Below, one piece after another: positions 6,164-16,213 of a stretch of DNA of 64,000 nt; positions within the stretch are counted from its first letter, which is position 1, and each line of letters opens with the position of its first letter. The DNA lies in NCBI GenBank assembly GCA_013426755.1, contig AP019861.1, positions 1,600,454-1,664,453 on the forward strand, read 5' to 3'. The stretch comes from Spirochaetota bacterium. GTDB lineage: Bacteria > Spirochaetota > UBA12135 > COTS27. A model generated the notes under the pieces. It saw only the letters and a list, made by a program, of their open reading frames with translations. It ran no database searches and was not told where the DNA came from. The position numbers and the translations under genes were made by a program.

Positions 6164-9067
6164 ATGAATAAGCTTTCCCACTCTTCGACTCAAAGCCAAA
6201 ACTTCATTGATCTAACGATCACGTTCACAATCTCTCTTATCCTCCTCATAGCCACTGCCCTAAGTGGATGCACAGTTGCAGCCCCTGCACCCCCAAAAGA
6301 CCCTGTCCCAATTATCAGTACAGAGGATATTTACTTTCAAACTAACGAATTCTACAATGATCCTATTGCCATTGTAAGTGATAATACTATCACAATAAAA
6401 AACATTAAAAATAGACTCACCTCTTCTAGTGAAACGCTCTCGGTCAGTATTGTAGACGTTGTTCATGAAGGTAGCCAGCCTGCATACGTCGCAGAGCCTT
6501 CTACTTTTACGATCCCTGCTCACGAACTCAATCCCGATGGGATCTCATCTACTAACATAGAAATCTCCCAAGTCATAGCCATTCTCCCAACCGCACTCAA
6601 TAGACGTGGGCTCAGTAGACGTATTCTTTACAAGGTTGCCGTAGACCTCAAAGGACTCGTGCAAGTCAAATTAAGTGGCAATGTGGAAACGACCTTCTTG
6701 ACCGAAGATATTGAGATTGCTAACGATGTTACATTGAAACCCTGTGCTAATTATCCACCGACGCTTACGGTATTAGAAGGTGGACTTCCCATCGATACCT
6801 TCCAGCCTTCGATCAGTAAGAACATTGACCCCTACCGACCAGGGGTTACTCGCGCTTCTCTTAGACTTATGGAGAACAATAACCTTTATTCTGAGTTTAT
6901 CTTCAATGTTAACGTCCAGAGCTGCCTGACCGATCAAGACATCTCGTTTGCCTTCTTAGGACCACATGCCCATCTTTACGATACGCTCGGCGCTGCAGCC
7001 AGTATCTCCAGTAACGCAATTACGATCAGCAATCTTAAAAATCGTCATGACCTCGGCGACCTAGCCTCTACCCATCCACTCAGTCAAATCGATGCAAACC
7101 TCCACGTGACCATTCAAGATCAAGACAATGCCCCAGACTTTAGGGTCTCTTCAGGAAGTCTCCTCACGCTAGACTCCAATGTTCTCAATCCGCCAGGTAT
7201 CACCGCAGGGACTTATCCGATCCCCCAAAAAATCATAATCAACAACCCCACCCTCACAGAAGGACTCACCTATAACTTCCAGCTAAAATTCACATCACTG
7301 CGCGTCCTTAAACTAAGTGGCAATGTTTATGATACCTTTTTTTATGAAGATGTCTTTCTCCCAGATATTACAATTAAACCCTGTCGTAAGACCTACGCTC
7401 CTACCGCGACTGTTTTCTCCGGAGACACTATCCTCAGTACTATCACAACCACTGTAAGCAGCCCCTCTATCCCAATCAATCCCTACGAAGTAGGCGTAGC
7501 AGCACAGGGTACTGCTATCTTAAATGAGAATGGTACTCCTATTGAAACGTATTCGTTTGACATCGTTGTTCCACCTTGTACATTAAAAAGCCCAACAGGA
7601 AATATTGTCGGTATGACGGGAGTAAGAGGGAACTTAAACGCTATCGGTTCAGCCGCTAATCCTTGGAATATTGATAGTGACCTAAGGTTAGACCTCGCTT
7701 CACGGATGATCACAGATTCTAATGCTGACTATGGAAATCATCATTATACGCTTAGCGAAAACATTGACCTTGGCGTAGCTAAAGCGCCGTGGAGCGAATC
7801 CTCTACACACAGCCAGCCTAGGATAACAGGCTTCACGCCTATCGATAACTTTACTGGAACATTGAACTGCAGTAGCCATGTGATTGATAATTTATATATT
7901 CATAAAAATAATAATCACGCAGGTTTTTTTAAGAAAATCAATTCAGACGGAGTCCTAGAATACTGTCGGCTTAACAATCCAAAAATTACAGGTACAACGG
8001 ATATAGGCAGTTTAGTGGCGACACTTGCAGGTAGTGTAAAAAATTCTTACGTCACTGGTGGAGAGATCAGTAGTATTAACACACCGTTATATGCGAATAT
8101 CCGCATGGGTGGTTTAGTGGGTTCAAACTCGGGGACTATTACTCACTCGTATGCCAGCGGAATTGCTATCACCTTCGATGTAGGCAATCGCAAATCTATC
8201 GGTGGTCTCGTAGGCATAAATAGTGGAACTATTGAAGAGTCTTATGCAGCTAATGATATTAATGGAGACGGTTCATACTTAGGTGGATTAGTGGGACTTA
8301 TGAATAGGGGGAAGATAAAAAGATTCTACGCTACTGGAAATATTAGCGGAGACAATAATTTTTCTATTGGAGGATTAATTGGATATGTAAGCAATGGAAC
8401 TATTGAAGAGGCCTATGCCACCGGTGATATTACCGTGAATATCAATAGTACAAATACAGGCGGGTTAATCGGATACATTCAAAGCGCAATGATTGAAAAA
8501 TCTTATGCGAATGGCACTGTGAGTGGTTTTTCACGCGTAGGAGGATTGGTTGGCATGATACTTAGTGGGACTATTGAAAAGTCTTACGCTAGTGGAAATA
8601 TCGATGGAGAAGAATACTTAGGCGGATTGGTAGGCATAAGTGATATCAATGCTACCCTAAAAAACTCTTACGCCACCGGCGCAGTCACAACGAGCCGTAA
8701 TCTTGCTGGATCGCTGATTGGAGAAGGACGTGGAGTTGTCGTTAATTCGTATGGGAGGGGGCGTGTGTCTGGAATGTCCTCACTAGGAGGATTGTTGGCA
8801 TCTAATTCTGCTTCAACAAGAGTCACAACATCTTACTGGGACAAGACGACAACAGGACAAGACAGCAGTGCCGCTGGAATAGGCCGAACTACTGCTCAGA
8901 TGCAAGTAGCAGCCCCGATCCCAGCTATTATCACTCTCCCACTTCCTACCAATGCCGTCTACGTCGATTGGGACACAGCGACATGGAGATTTGCAGCAGG
9001 AGAATATCCAAAACTCATCGAAGTCGTTTGTGCCCATCGGCAAACCAACCCAAATATTAACTGTTAA
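6164..9067 (+). CDS. GLUG-repeat lipoprotein, two-domain subfamily, member 1
   Basis: 967 residues from the ATG at 6164, chosen because the paralogs begin with the matching MKK-x(5)-TRSQNF; an in-frame ATG at 6137 is upstream. The lipobox is ALSGC (Cys36). Domains: IYFQTN...LSGN beta domain (about 50-180), Cys-bounded domain (Cys about 192 and 253), a second beta domain (about 258-387), a second Cys-bounded domain (about 405-471), the LNCSSHVIDNLYI segment (about 567), about ten GLUG units (600-870), SYWD near 890, and a VCAHRQ-x(6)-C end. It starts 30 bp after pfkB stops, so co-transcription is likely. No clear ribosome-binding site is visible. Confidence 0.87.
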   Translation: MNKLSHSSTQSQNFIDLTITFTISLILLIATALSGCTVAAPAPPKDPVPIISTEDIYFQTNEFYNDPIAIVSDNTITIKNIKNRLTSSSETLSVSIVDVVHEGSQPAYVAEPSTFTIPAHELNPDGISSTNIEISQVIAILPTALNRRGLSRRILYKVAVDLKGLVQVKLSGNVETTFLTEDIEIANDVTLKPCANYPPTLTVLEGGLPIDTFQPSISKNIDPYRPGVTRASLRLMENNNLYSEFIFNVNVQSCLTDQDISFAFLGPHAHLYDTLGAAASISSNAITISNLKNRHDLGDLASTHPLSQIDANLHVTIQDQDNAPDFRVSSGSLLTLDSNVLNPPGITAGTYPIPQKIIINNPTLTEGLTYNFQLKFTSLRVLKLSGNVYDTFFYEDVFLPDITIKPCRKTYAPTATVFSGDTILSTITTTVSSPSIPINPYEVGVAAQGTAILNENGTPIETYSFDIVVPPCTLKSPTGNIVGMTGVRGNLNAIGSAANPWNIDSDLRLDLASRMITDSNADYGNHHYTLSENIDLGVAKAPWSESSTHSQPRITGFTPIDNFTGTLNCSSHVIDNLYIHKNNNHAGFFKKINSDGVLEYCRLNNPKITGTTDIGSLVATLAGSVKNSYVTGGEISSINTPLYANIRMGGLVGSNSGTITHSYASGIAITFDVGNRKSIGGLVGINSGTIEESYAANDINGDGSYLGGLVGLMNRGKIKRFYATGNISGDNNFSIGGLIGYVSNGTIEEAYATGDITVNINSTNTGGLIGYIQSAMIEKSYANGTVSGFSRVGGLVGMILSGTIEKSYASGNIDGEEYLGGLVGISDINATLKNSYATGAVTTSRNLAGSLIGEGRGVVVNSYGRGRVSGMSSLGGLLASNSASTRVTTSYWDKTTTGQDSSAAGIGRTTAQMQVAAPIPAIITLPLPTNAVYVDWDTATWRFAAGEYPKLIEVVCAHRQTNPNINC

Positions 9068-9084
9068 CAAATATTAACTGTTAA
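9051..9084. repeat. 17-bp tandem duplication across a stop codon
   Basis: CAAATATTAACTGTTAA occurs twice head to tail (9051-9067 and 9068-9084). The first copy contains the last codons and the TAA of the lipoprotein gene. A recent slippage-type duplication. Confidence 0.85.
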
Positions 9085-9092
9085 AATAGGCC

Positions 9093-9121
9093 TTGACTTT
9101 TCTTATAAATTAGACTATATT
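9093..9121 (+). promoter_or_regulatory. Sigma70-type promoter for the lipoprotein at 9219
   Basis: TTGACT (9093-9098), an exact 17-bp spacer, then TATATT (9116-9121). The predicted start of transcription near 9128 leaves about a 90-nt leader before the ATG at 9219. Confidence 0.65.
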
Positions 9122-9122
9122 A

Positions 9123-9137
9123 ACAGTATGGTACTGT
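9123..9137. promoter_or_regulatory. Operator-like palindrome ACAGTA-TGG-TACTGT
   Basis: A perfect 6-3-6 inverted repeat covering the predicted transcription start of the 9219 gene. Its half-site ACAGTA also builds the palindromes at 284, 2632 and 4960, but in the opposite half-site order. Confidence 0.35.
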
Positions 9138-9218
9138 GATAAAGAGTAGTAATAGTGTTTATAACCGATATTTCTTTAAAAGGATAATTTTTTTACAATA
9201 AATCATTTTTTTCATGCT

Positions 9219-12044
9219 ATGAAAAACTATCTGTACGGTAGCAGTAGTTTATTAAGTGCCCTAATATCTCCTTCACTCAAACATTACGACCTACCCGAAA
9301 TACACAAATACCTAACTTTTAGCAAAGTAATACTCATCAATATTGTTGTATTATGGCTATTACTTGTTCTGAGTGGGTGCGTTGTTGCCGCACCGTTGCC
9401 AGAAAATTCTTCTACCCCAACTATCGCTGTTGAGGATATTTACTTCGAGCCTAATACTAAATACAATGATCCAATTGCTGATATCAATCAAAATACGATC
9501 ATTATTAAAAACATTAAAAATAGATCGGAAGATTCAGCAGAATTGCTTACCGTAAGTCTAGTCGACGTTATTCATAAAGGCGGTCAATCGGCTTACACTG
9601 CCCAGCCGAACGCTTTCACAATACCCCTGCATGAGATTAATCCTAGTGGCATCACCGCTACTAACCTAGAAATTTCACAAATCATTACTGTTTTACCGAC
9701 AGAGCAGCATAGACGTGGTCTCAATAGACCTCAATTTTATCGCGTTGTCTTAGAATTAGAAGACCTCGTCCAAGTCAAATTAAGTGGCAATACTGAAACA
9801 ACTTTTTTGACCGAAGATATTGAGATTGCTAACGATGTTATATTGAAACCCTGTGCGAATTATCCACCGACGCTTACGGTTTTAGAAGGCGGCATTGAAA
9901 CAACGAATGATTTTTCCCCAGTAATGAGTCCTATCGATCCTTACCTAGCAGGAACTTTTCCCGCCACACTCAACCTTATGCATAACAATAACCTTCATTC
10001 TAAATTTACCTTCAATGTCAATGTTAAAGATTGTCTGACCAGTCAAGATATTTCATTCACACCCCTAGGACGCGACCATAAATTTTATGACGATCTTACT
10101 TCCAGTGTGAGCAAGAATATTGTTACTATTGAAAACATCAGAAATTACCTGAATAAAAGCGATTCTAACGATCAAATTCAAGCCGAATTAGTCGTCTCTA
10201 TTAACGATCGTAAAGGAAACAATCACAGAAGAGATGCTCTTTTCACAGCAACTCCGCAAGTATTTTCAATACCCATCTCGAACCTCAATCCGCCTGGTAC
10301 TGCAGCACAATTAGTACCTATTTCTCCAGAAATCACCCTAAGAACACCTGGTGTAGCTATGGGACTTCCCTACCGCTTTAGATTAGCTATAAATCCCTTT
10401 CCTATGGTTAAACTCAGTGGCAATGTCAATGAAATAACATTTTATGAAGAGCAGGTGACAAATGACGTTGTCCTGAAACCCTGTCGCAATGATTTCTCAC
10501 CTACCGTCTCTATTTTACCAAGTTCTCCCGTCCTAAATAATATTACAACTAAAATAATGGCTACAATCAATCCTTACCACCCCGCTACATACTCGACAGG
10601 AACATTGACTTTAACTGAAGCGAATACACCCATTGCTACTTATTCATTCAATATCGTTGTTCCTGAGTGTAAATTAAAATCACCTGGTGGAACTGTAATA
10701 GGAATGACGGGTATCACTGGCAATCTAACCTCTATTGGAACATCGACTAATCCTTGGCACATTGACAATGATCTGAGATTGGCTCTAGCTGCGCGTATGA
10801 TCACGCATTCTAATGCTACCTATGGGAGTGATCATTACGAAATTACTGAGAATATTGACCTTGGCGTAGTAAAAGCGCCGTGGAGCGAAGTTTCTACGCA
10901 TAGAAATGCCCAGAACAATGGTTTTCTACCCATAGACAATTTTTCAGGAACATTCAATTGCCGTAACAATATCATTGAAAATTTATTTATTCGTAAAAAT
11001 AGCATTCATACGGGCTTCTTTAAGAAAATCACTCGTGACGGTACTGTTGAGAATTGCGGACTCGCTCATCCTAAGGTCATTGGAACAACGAGTATTGGAG
11101 GATTGGCGGCTATTTCAGAAGGAATGATTCATCGTTCTTACGTTGTTGACGCAGAGGTTACCAGTATCAATGCCCAAAGGTACGTTGTCCTCGATATAGG
11201 TGGATTGGTGGGAAGTAATTCGGGGTCTATAACACATTCTTACGCTACTGGAATTGTTACAGGTGCGATTGGGAATAATATTGGCGGACTTATAGGAACG
11301 AGTAGCTATGGAATTATTCGCAATTCTTTTGCTAGAACAGAGATTGTTGGAGATATTTATGTAGGTGGATTAATTGGACATGCGATTGGAACAATTGAAA
11401 ATTCTTATGCAAGTGGCACTGTTAGTGGGGCTAGTTTATATGCGGGGGGATTGATTGGGTATTTCAATGCTGGAACAATTACAACGTCTTACGCAAATAG
11501 TAAGGTTAGCGGAGCTAGTTTGAATACTGGTGGCGGGTTAATTGGAATAGCTCAAGCTGGAACAATCAAAGAATCTTATGCTACAGGCAATATTAGTGGA
11601 GTCAGGTCGCTAGGTGGATTGATTGGAGTTACAGAATCGAGTGTTATTCTTGAAGATTCTTATGCTACTGGGGCTACGACGGGAACCCATATGATTGCTT
11701 CGCTTATTGGCAAAGCAGGAGGACGTATTGCCAATTCGTATGGTATAGGACACGTTTCAGGCAATTTAGAAACAGGCGGGTTACTTGGCACTTCTACTGC
11801 TACGGTCACGTACTCTTATTGGGACTCTCTAACAACGAGACAATCGACGAGTGCGGGGGGAATAGGTAAAACGACACAGCAAATGCAGATTGCGGGAGCT
11901 AACACGCCGCGTCCTATTTACAATGGGTGGGATTCTAATATCTGGAATTTCACAACGGGAGTCTATCCCCGCCTTATCAATGTTACCTGTGCTAACCGTC
12001 AATACGTTTCGTCCACGACTGACTGTTCACATCTACTCCCTTAA
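9219..12044 (+). CDS. GLUG-repeat lipoprotein, two-domain subfamily, member 2
   Basis: 941 residues with the domain order of the preceding gene but clearly more diverged. The N-terminal stretch is longer: about 33 mostly polar residues precede the hydrophobic segment, and the lipobox LVLSGC gives Cys54. Two beta domain/Cys-bounded domain pairs follow (LKPC...VKDC; LKPC...VPEC), then FNCRNNIIENLFI, about ten GLUG units and SYWDSLTTRQS before VTCANRQ-x(7)-C. It has its own promoter at 9093-9121. Domain boundaries shared with neighbours include the TFLTEDIEIANDV segment, almost identical to the first member. Confidence 0.87.
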   Translation: MKNYLYGSSSLLSALISPSLKHYDLPEIHKYLTFSKVILINIVVLWLLLVLSGCVVAAPLPENSSTPTIAVEDIYFEPNTKYNDPIADINQNTIIIKNIKNRSEDSAELLTVSLVDVIHKGGQSAYTAQPNAFTIPLHEINPSGITATNLEISQIITVLPTEQHRRGLNRPQFYRVVLELEDLVQVKLSGNTETTFLTEDIEIANDVILKPCANYPPTLTVLEGGIETTNDFSPVMSPIDPYLAGTFPATLNLMHNNNLHSKFTFNVNVKDCLTSQDISFTPLGRDHKFYDDLTSSVSKNIVTIENIRNYLNKSDSNDQIQAELVVSINDRKGNNHRRDALFTATPQVFSIPISNLNPPGTAAQLVPISPEITLRTPGVAMGLPYRFRLAINPFPMVKLSGNVNEITFYEEQVTNDVVLKPCRNDFSPTVSILPSSPVLNNITTKIMATINPYHPATYSTGTLTLTEANTPIATYSFNIVVPECKLKSPGGTVIGMTGITGNLTSIGTSTNPWHIDNDLRLALAARMITHSNATYGSDHYEITENIDLGVVKAPWSEVSTHRNAQNNGFLPIDNFSGTFNCRNNIIENLFIRKNSIHTGFFKKITRDGTVENCGLAHPKVIGTTSIGGLAAISEGMIHRSYVVDAEVTSINAQRYVVLDIGGLVGSNSGSITHSYATGIVTGAIGNNIGGLIGTSSYGIIRNSFARTEIVGDIYVGGLIGHAIGTIENSYASGTVSGASLYAGGLIGYFNAGTITTSYANSKVSGASLNTGGGLIGIAQAGTIKESYATGNISGVRSLGGLIGVTESSVILEDSYATGATTGTHMIASLIGKAGGRIANSYGIGHVSGNLETGGLLGTSTATVTYSYWDSLTTRQSTSAGGIGKTTQQMQIAGANTPRPIYNGWDSNIWNFTTGVYPRLINVTCANRQYVSSTTDCSHLLP

Positions 12045-12541
12045 TGCTTAATAAATAACGCTTGATAAAAAATGACAATTTTTATGCATATAAACCGATA
12101 ATTCTTAATAAAAATCAAACAATTCTGAGTAGAAACCCATATTAAAAGTAAATTTTACAATAAATCCTCTCAAAGATAGCCGCATACAATCACAAAACGA
12201 GTACTGATCAGCTCAAATAGGTCTATTTTATAGGAAAATTCTAAAAAAACCTATTTTTTATAAAATACGTTCTTGATTTTTTACAAAAATACTCCAATTA
12301 CTCCAATATTTGACTACTACCTGATAAATTGTCAAATTAATACCCCCTTATCGAGTAAAATATTAAAAATATGCGGACTAAAATTGATTTACATCGTATA
12401 ATATAGGCCGAGAACTGTGTTTTAGCATCTCAAATAAGAAGTATTTTTACTTAAAAGCCTTTTTAGAGTGTTTTATTGACCAGGTACTTTGTAAATAGTA
12501 CTGCTGTATACATATTGTTATTTAATGGGAAGACAACAACA
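12045..12541. other. AT-rich spacer upstream of the third plus-strand lipoprotein
   Basis: About 500 bp without a credible gene. The last 125 bp (from TTTTAGCATCTCAAATAAGAA near 12420) recur at 16090-16213 ahead of the next paralog, so the 5' region was duplicated with the gene. A TATAAT at 12397-12402 has no good -35. GGGAAG near 12528 is the likely ribosome-binding site. Confidence 0.5.
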
Positions 12542-15500
12542 ATGAAAAAAATAACCGATTCTTTTACTCGAAGCCAAAATTTCACTAACCTAGCAATGAT
12601 GTTCATAACATCTCTTATCCTTATTATCATCACTGCAATGAGTGGATGCACGGTCGCAGCAAGCGCACCAGAAACAGACCCTGCCCCGACTATCAGCGCA
12701 GAGGATATTTACTTTCAAACTAATGCAATCTACAATAATCCTATTGCCATCGTAAGTAATAATACTATCATAATAAAAAACATTAAAAACAGACTCACCT
12801 CTTCTAGTGAAACGCTCTCGGTCAGCATCGTAGACGTTGTTCATGAAGGTGGCCAGCCCGAATACGTCGCAGAACCTTCTACTTTCACGATACCCGCTCA
12901 CGAACTCAATCCCGATGGGATCTCATCTACTAATATAGAAGTCGCTCAAATTATAGCCATTCTCCCAACCGCACTCAATAGACGTGGACTCAGTAGGCGT
13001 ATTCTATATAAGGTTGCCGTAGACCTCAAAGGGCTCGTCCAGGTCAAATTAAGTGGTAATACGGAAGACATTCTTCTAACTGAGGGTATTTCCTTCTCCG
13101 ACGATGTCACCTTGAAACCTTGTGCTAATTATCCACCGACACTTACAGTCTTAGAAGGCGGGCTTCCAACCGATGCCTTTCAGCCTTCGATCAGTAAGAA
13201 CGTTGACCCCTACCAGCCAGGGGCTACTCGCGCTTCTCTTAAACTCATGGAGAACAACAACCTTTATTCTGAGTTTGCCTTCGATGTTAACGTCCAGGAC
13301 TGTCTAGCCAATCAAGACATCTCATTTGCCTTCTCAGGTCCGCATGCCAATCTTTATGATACGCTCGGCGCAGCAGCCAGTGTCTCCAGCAACATAATCA
13401 CTATCAGCAACCTCAAAAATCGTCATGACTTCGGTGACCTTGACCCCACACATCCGCTCAGCCAAATAGATGCGCACCTCCACGTGACCGTTCAAGATCA
13501 AGACAATGCACCAGGCTTCATAGTCGCTACCATTAATCCCCTTACGCTAGCCTCTGATGCTCTCAATCCAGCAGGAATTACCGCAGGCACGTATCCACTC
13601 TCAGAAAAAGTTACGGTCACCACCCCCGATATAACGGAGGGTCTCACCTATGACTTCGAGTTAGACCTCACAGCGCTGCGTGTCCTTAAACTAAGCGGCG
13701 ATGTTTATGATACCTTTTTTTATGAAGATGTCTTTATCTCAGATGTTATAATCAAACCCTGTCATAAGACCTACGCTCCTACTGCAGCCGTTTTGATTGG
13801 AGAAACTGTCCTCAGTACTGTCACAACGACTGTAAGTGCTCCGTCTGTCCCTATCAATCCCTACGAAGTAGGCGTAGCAGCGCAGGGTACTGCTATCTTA
13901 AATGAAAATGGCTCTCCTATTGAAACGTATTCATTTGACATCGTTGTTCCACCTTGTACGTTAAAAAGTCCAACAGGCAATATTGTCGGTATGACGGGGG
14001 TAAGAGGAAATCTAAACAACATCGGATCAGATGTTAATCCTTGGAATATTGACAGTGACCTAAGGCTAGACCTCGCTTCACGGATGATCACAGATTCCAA
14101 TGCTGACTATGGAGGTCATCATTACACCCTCACTGAGGACATTGACCTCAGCGTAGTAGAAGCACCGTGGAGCGAATCCTCTACACACAGCCAGCCTAGG
14201 ACAACAGGCTTCGCTCCTATCGATAACCTGGCTGGGACATTCAATTGTGACAATAACGAAATTTCTAATTTATTTATTGATAATCGCACTTTAAGAATGG
14301 GGCTTTTTATTACGGTGCAAAATACGGCGATTATTAGAGGCTGCACTCTTACTTCTCCTCAGGTAATCACGCATAGTGATAGAGCAGGTGTGATAGCCTC
14401 ATATCTCGCTGGTCGTGTTGAGGACGTTCATGTCAAAGACGCCGTTCTTACAGGCAGGTCTAGAACGGGAGGGTTAGTCGCAGAAAATACTGGTTCTATC
14501 GTTGATTCATCTTTTACTAGAGGAACTATTACAGGGAGAGAGGATACAGGAGGACTTGTCGGGATCAGTTATCAAAGTGCTGCTATCAATAATTCATCTG
14601 TTAGTGGAGGAAGTGTTACAGGCGGAGGTCGGAGAACAGGTGGCTTCGTAGGAAGAAATTATGGTTCTATTGACAATGCTTCTTTTACTGGAGGAACTGT
14701 TAGCGGAGGTATTTCTACAGGTGGGCTTGTGGGGATTAACTATGACAGTGGTTCTATCATTAATGCGTCATTTACTGGAATGTCTGTTAGTGGCAATAGC
14801 GCCACGGGTGGAGTCGTTGGAGCAAATCACGGTTCTATCAGTAATACATTTTTTAAAGTGGGAAGTGTTAATGGAAATTTTGGAGTAGGCGGACTTGTAG
14901 GAATCAATAGGCCTTCCAGTACAGTTTATGATTCTTATGCTTATGTAGATTCTGATGTAGAAGGAGTGGTGTATGTCGGTGGCTTGGTCGGAGATGTAGA
15001 AGTAGGTAGTATCATCAGTAATTCTCATGCTCGTATCAATGCTGTTCTAAAAGGAACATCTCCATCATCACGACTAGGCGGATTAGTCGGACAGTTACGT
15101 GGAAGTATTGACAACTCTTATGCCATCCTGACTAGTAGTGGAGAAATAATTGGACAGCAGAGTATTGGCGGACTAGTAGGCTATACACATTCGACCAGTA
15201 GTATCAGTAATTCTTATGCTCATATTAGTTCTCTTATAGAAAGTTCCCACTCTTCATCACGACTGGGTGGATTAGTCGGATGGCTGCATGGAAGTATTGA
15301 CAACTCTTATGCCATCCTGACTAGTAGTGGAGAAATAATTGGACAGCAGAGTATTGGCGGACTAGTAGGCTATACACATTCGACCAGTAGCATCAGTGAT
15401 TCTTATGCTCATATTGGTTCTCTTATAGAAAGTTCCCACTCTTCATCACGACTGGGCGGATTAGTCGGATGGCTGCATGGAAGTATTGATAATTCTTACG

Positions 15501-16012
15501 CTATAACTACCGGTAGCGCACGAATCGAGGGAAATCAAATGGTGGGTGGATTAGTCGGCATAGGAGAAGCGGGTCATATTATTAACTCTTATGCTAACGT
15601 AGCGCTCCTGGGTTCCAGTCAACTGGGTGGATTAGTTGGCAATGCAAGACGCAATCTAGATATCACTAATTCCTATGCTATTGGGGAAGTCGCAGAACGT
15701 CCTTCTGCCCGGTCTGTAGGCGGTTTCGTAGGGACTGCTAGTAGCATTACTGTTCTCTCTTCTTACTGGGACCCCGCTACAACAATGCAGTCGGCTAGTC
15801 CTGATGGGGTAAGCAGAACTACCGCCCAGATGCAAGTAGCCGCTCCTGTTTTCGCGCTTCCACCCCTTCCCCTTCCTCCAGATGCGGTCTACGTTGGCTG
15901 GGATTCAAGCATATGGCGATTTACTGCAGGAGAATATCCAAGACTACTCCAAGTTGTCTGTCCCAATCGTCAAAGCAATCCAACCGCTACTAGTTGTGAT
16001 CCTATTCCCTAG
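12542..16012 (+). CDS. GLUG-repeat lipoprotein, two-domain subfamily, member 3
   Basis: 1156 residues from the ATG at 12542, preceded by GGGAAG; an in-frame upstream start at 12476 is less likely. Lipobox AMSGC, Cys36. The first 600 or so residues and the last 85 are almost identical to the next gene, while the GLUG region between them (about 620-1066, roughly 17 units) is diverged. It contains a 63-residue tandem duplication (GGLVGWLHGSIDNSYA...). Here the SYATG consensus is often relaxed to SSFTGG. The tail has SYWDPATT, WRFTAGEYPRL and VCPNRQ-x(7)-C. Confidence 0.88.
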   Translation: MKKITDSFTRSQNFTNLAMMFITSLILIIITAMSGCTVAASAPETDPAPTISAEDIYFQTNAIYNNPIAIVSNNTIIIKNIKNRLTSSSETLSVSIVDVVHEGGQPEYVAEPSTFTIPAHELNPDGISSTNIEVAQIIAILPTALNRRGLSRRILYKVAVDLKGLVQVKLSGNTEDILLTEGISFSDDVTLKPCANYPPTLTVLEGGLPTDAFQPSISKNVDPYQPGATRASLKLMENNNLYSEFAFDVNVQDCLANQDISFAFSGPHANLYDTLGAAASVSSNIITISNLKNRHDFGDLDPTHPLSQIDAHLHVTVQDQDNAPGFIVATINPLTLASDALNPAGITAGTYPLSEKVTVTTPDITEGLTYDFELDLTALRVLKLSGDVYDTFFYEDVFISDVIIKPCHKTYAPTAAVLIGETVLSTVTTTVSAPSVPINPYEVGVAAQGTAILNENGSPIETYSFDIVVPPCTLKSPTGNIVGMTGVRGNLNNIGSDVNPWNIDSDLRLDLASRMITDSNADYGGHHYTLTEDIDLSVVEAPWSESSTHSQPRTTGFAPIDNLAGTFNCDNNEISNLFIDNRTLRMGLFITVQNTAIIRGCTLTSPQVITHSDRAGVIASYLAGRVEDVHVKDAVLTGRSRTGGLVAENTGSIVDSSFTRGTITGREDTGGLVGISYQSAAINNSSVSGGSVTGGGRRTGGFVGRNYGSIDNASFTGGTVSGGISTGGLVGINYDSGSIINASFTGMSVSGNSATGGVVGANHGSISNTFFKVGSVNGNFGVGGLVGINRPSSTVYDSYAYVDSDVEGVVYVGGLVGDVEVGSIISNSHARINAVLKGTSPSSRLGGLVGQLRGSIDNSYAILTSSGEIIGQQSIGGLVGYTHSTSSISNSYAHISSLIESSHSSSRLGGLVGWLHGSIDNSYAILTSSGEIIGQQSIGGLVGYTHSTSSISDSYAHIGSLIESSHSSSRLGGLVGWLHGSIDNSYAITTGSARIEGNQMVGGLVGIGEAGHIINSYANVALLGSSQLGGLVGNARRNLDITNSYAIGEVAERPSARSVGGFVGTASSITVLSSYWDPATTMQSASPDGVSRTTAQMQVAAPVFALPPLPLPPDAVYVGWDSSIWRFTAGEYPRLLQVVCPNRQSNPTATSCDPIP
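15062..15450. repeat. 189-bp in-frame tandem repeat inside the GLUG region
   Basis: Unit 1 runs 15062-15250 and unit 2 15251-15439; a third copy begins at 15440 and diverges after about 60 bp. Units are nearly identical and encode 63 residues (two GLUG modules plus a Ser-rich linker). The 3n length means copy-number change keeps the frame. Confidence 0.85.
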
Positions 16013-16213
16013 TTACTGCTATTCTTAAATTGTACCGATCTTATATCTAGATTTCTTATTCCGCTTCGATAGATAGGCTAGAAATTATATTTTAGCATCT
16101 CAAATAAGAAATATTTTTATTTAAGAACTGTTAAAGATTCCTTATTGATAGAGCACTTTATAAACAAGTACTGCTGCGAATTATTATCATTATCTAATGG
16201 GAAGAGAACAACA
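16013..16213. other. Spacer duplicated from the upstream paralog
   Basis: 16013-16080 resembles 19545-19610 (shared 3' flank) and 16085-16213 resembles 12415-12541 (shared 5' flank). GGGAAG at about 16200 precedes the ATG at 16214. No separate gene. Confidence 0.5.

Noticed and set aside
12384..12402. Promoter TTGATT/TATAAT before the 12542 gene
   Set aside because: The two boxes are only 7 bp apart and no alternative -35 is present at the right distance.
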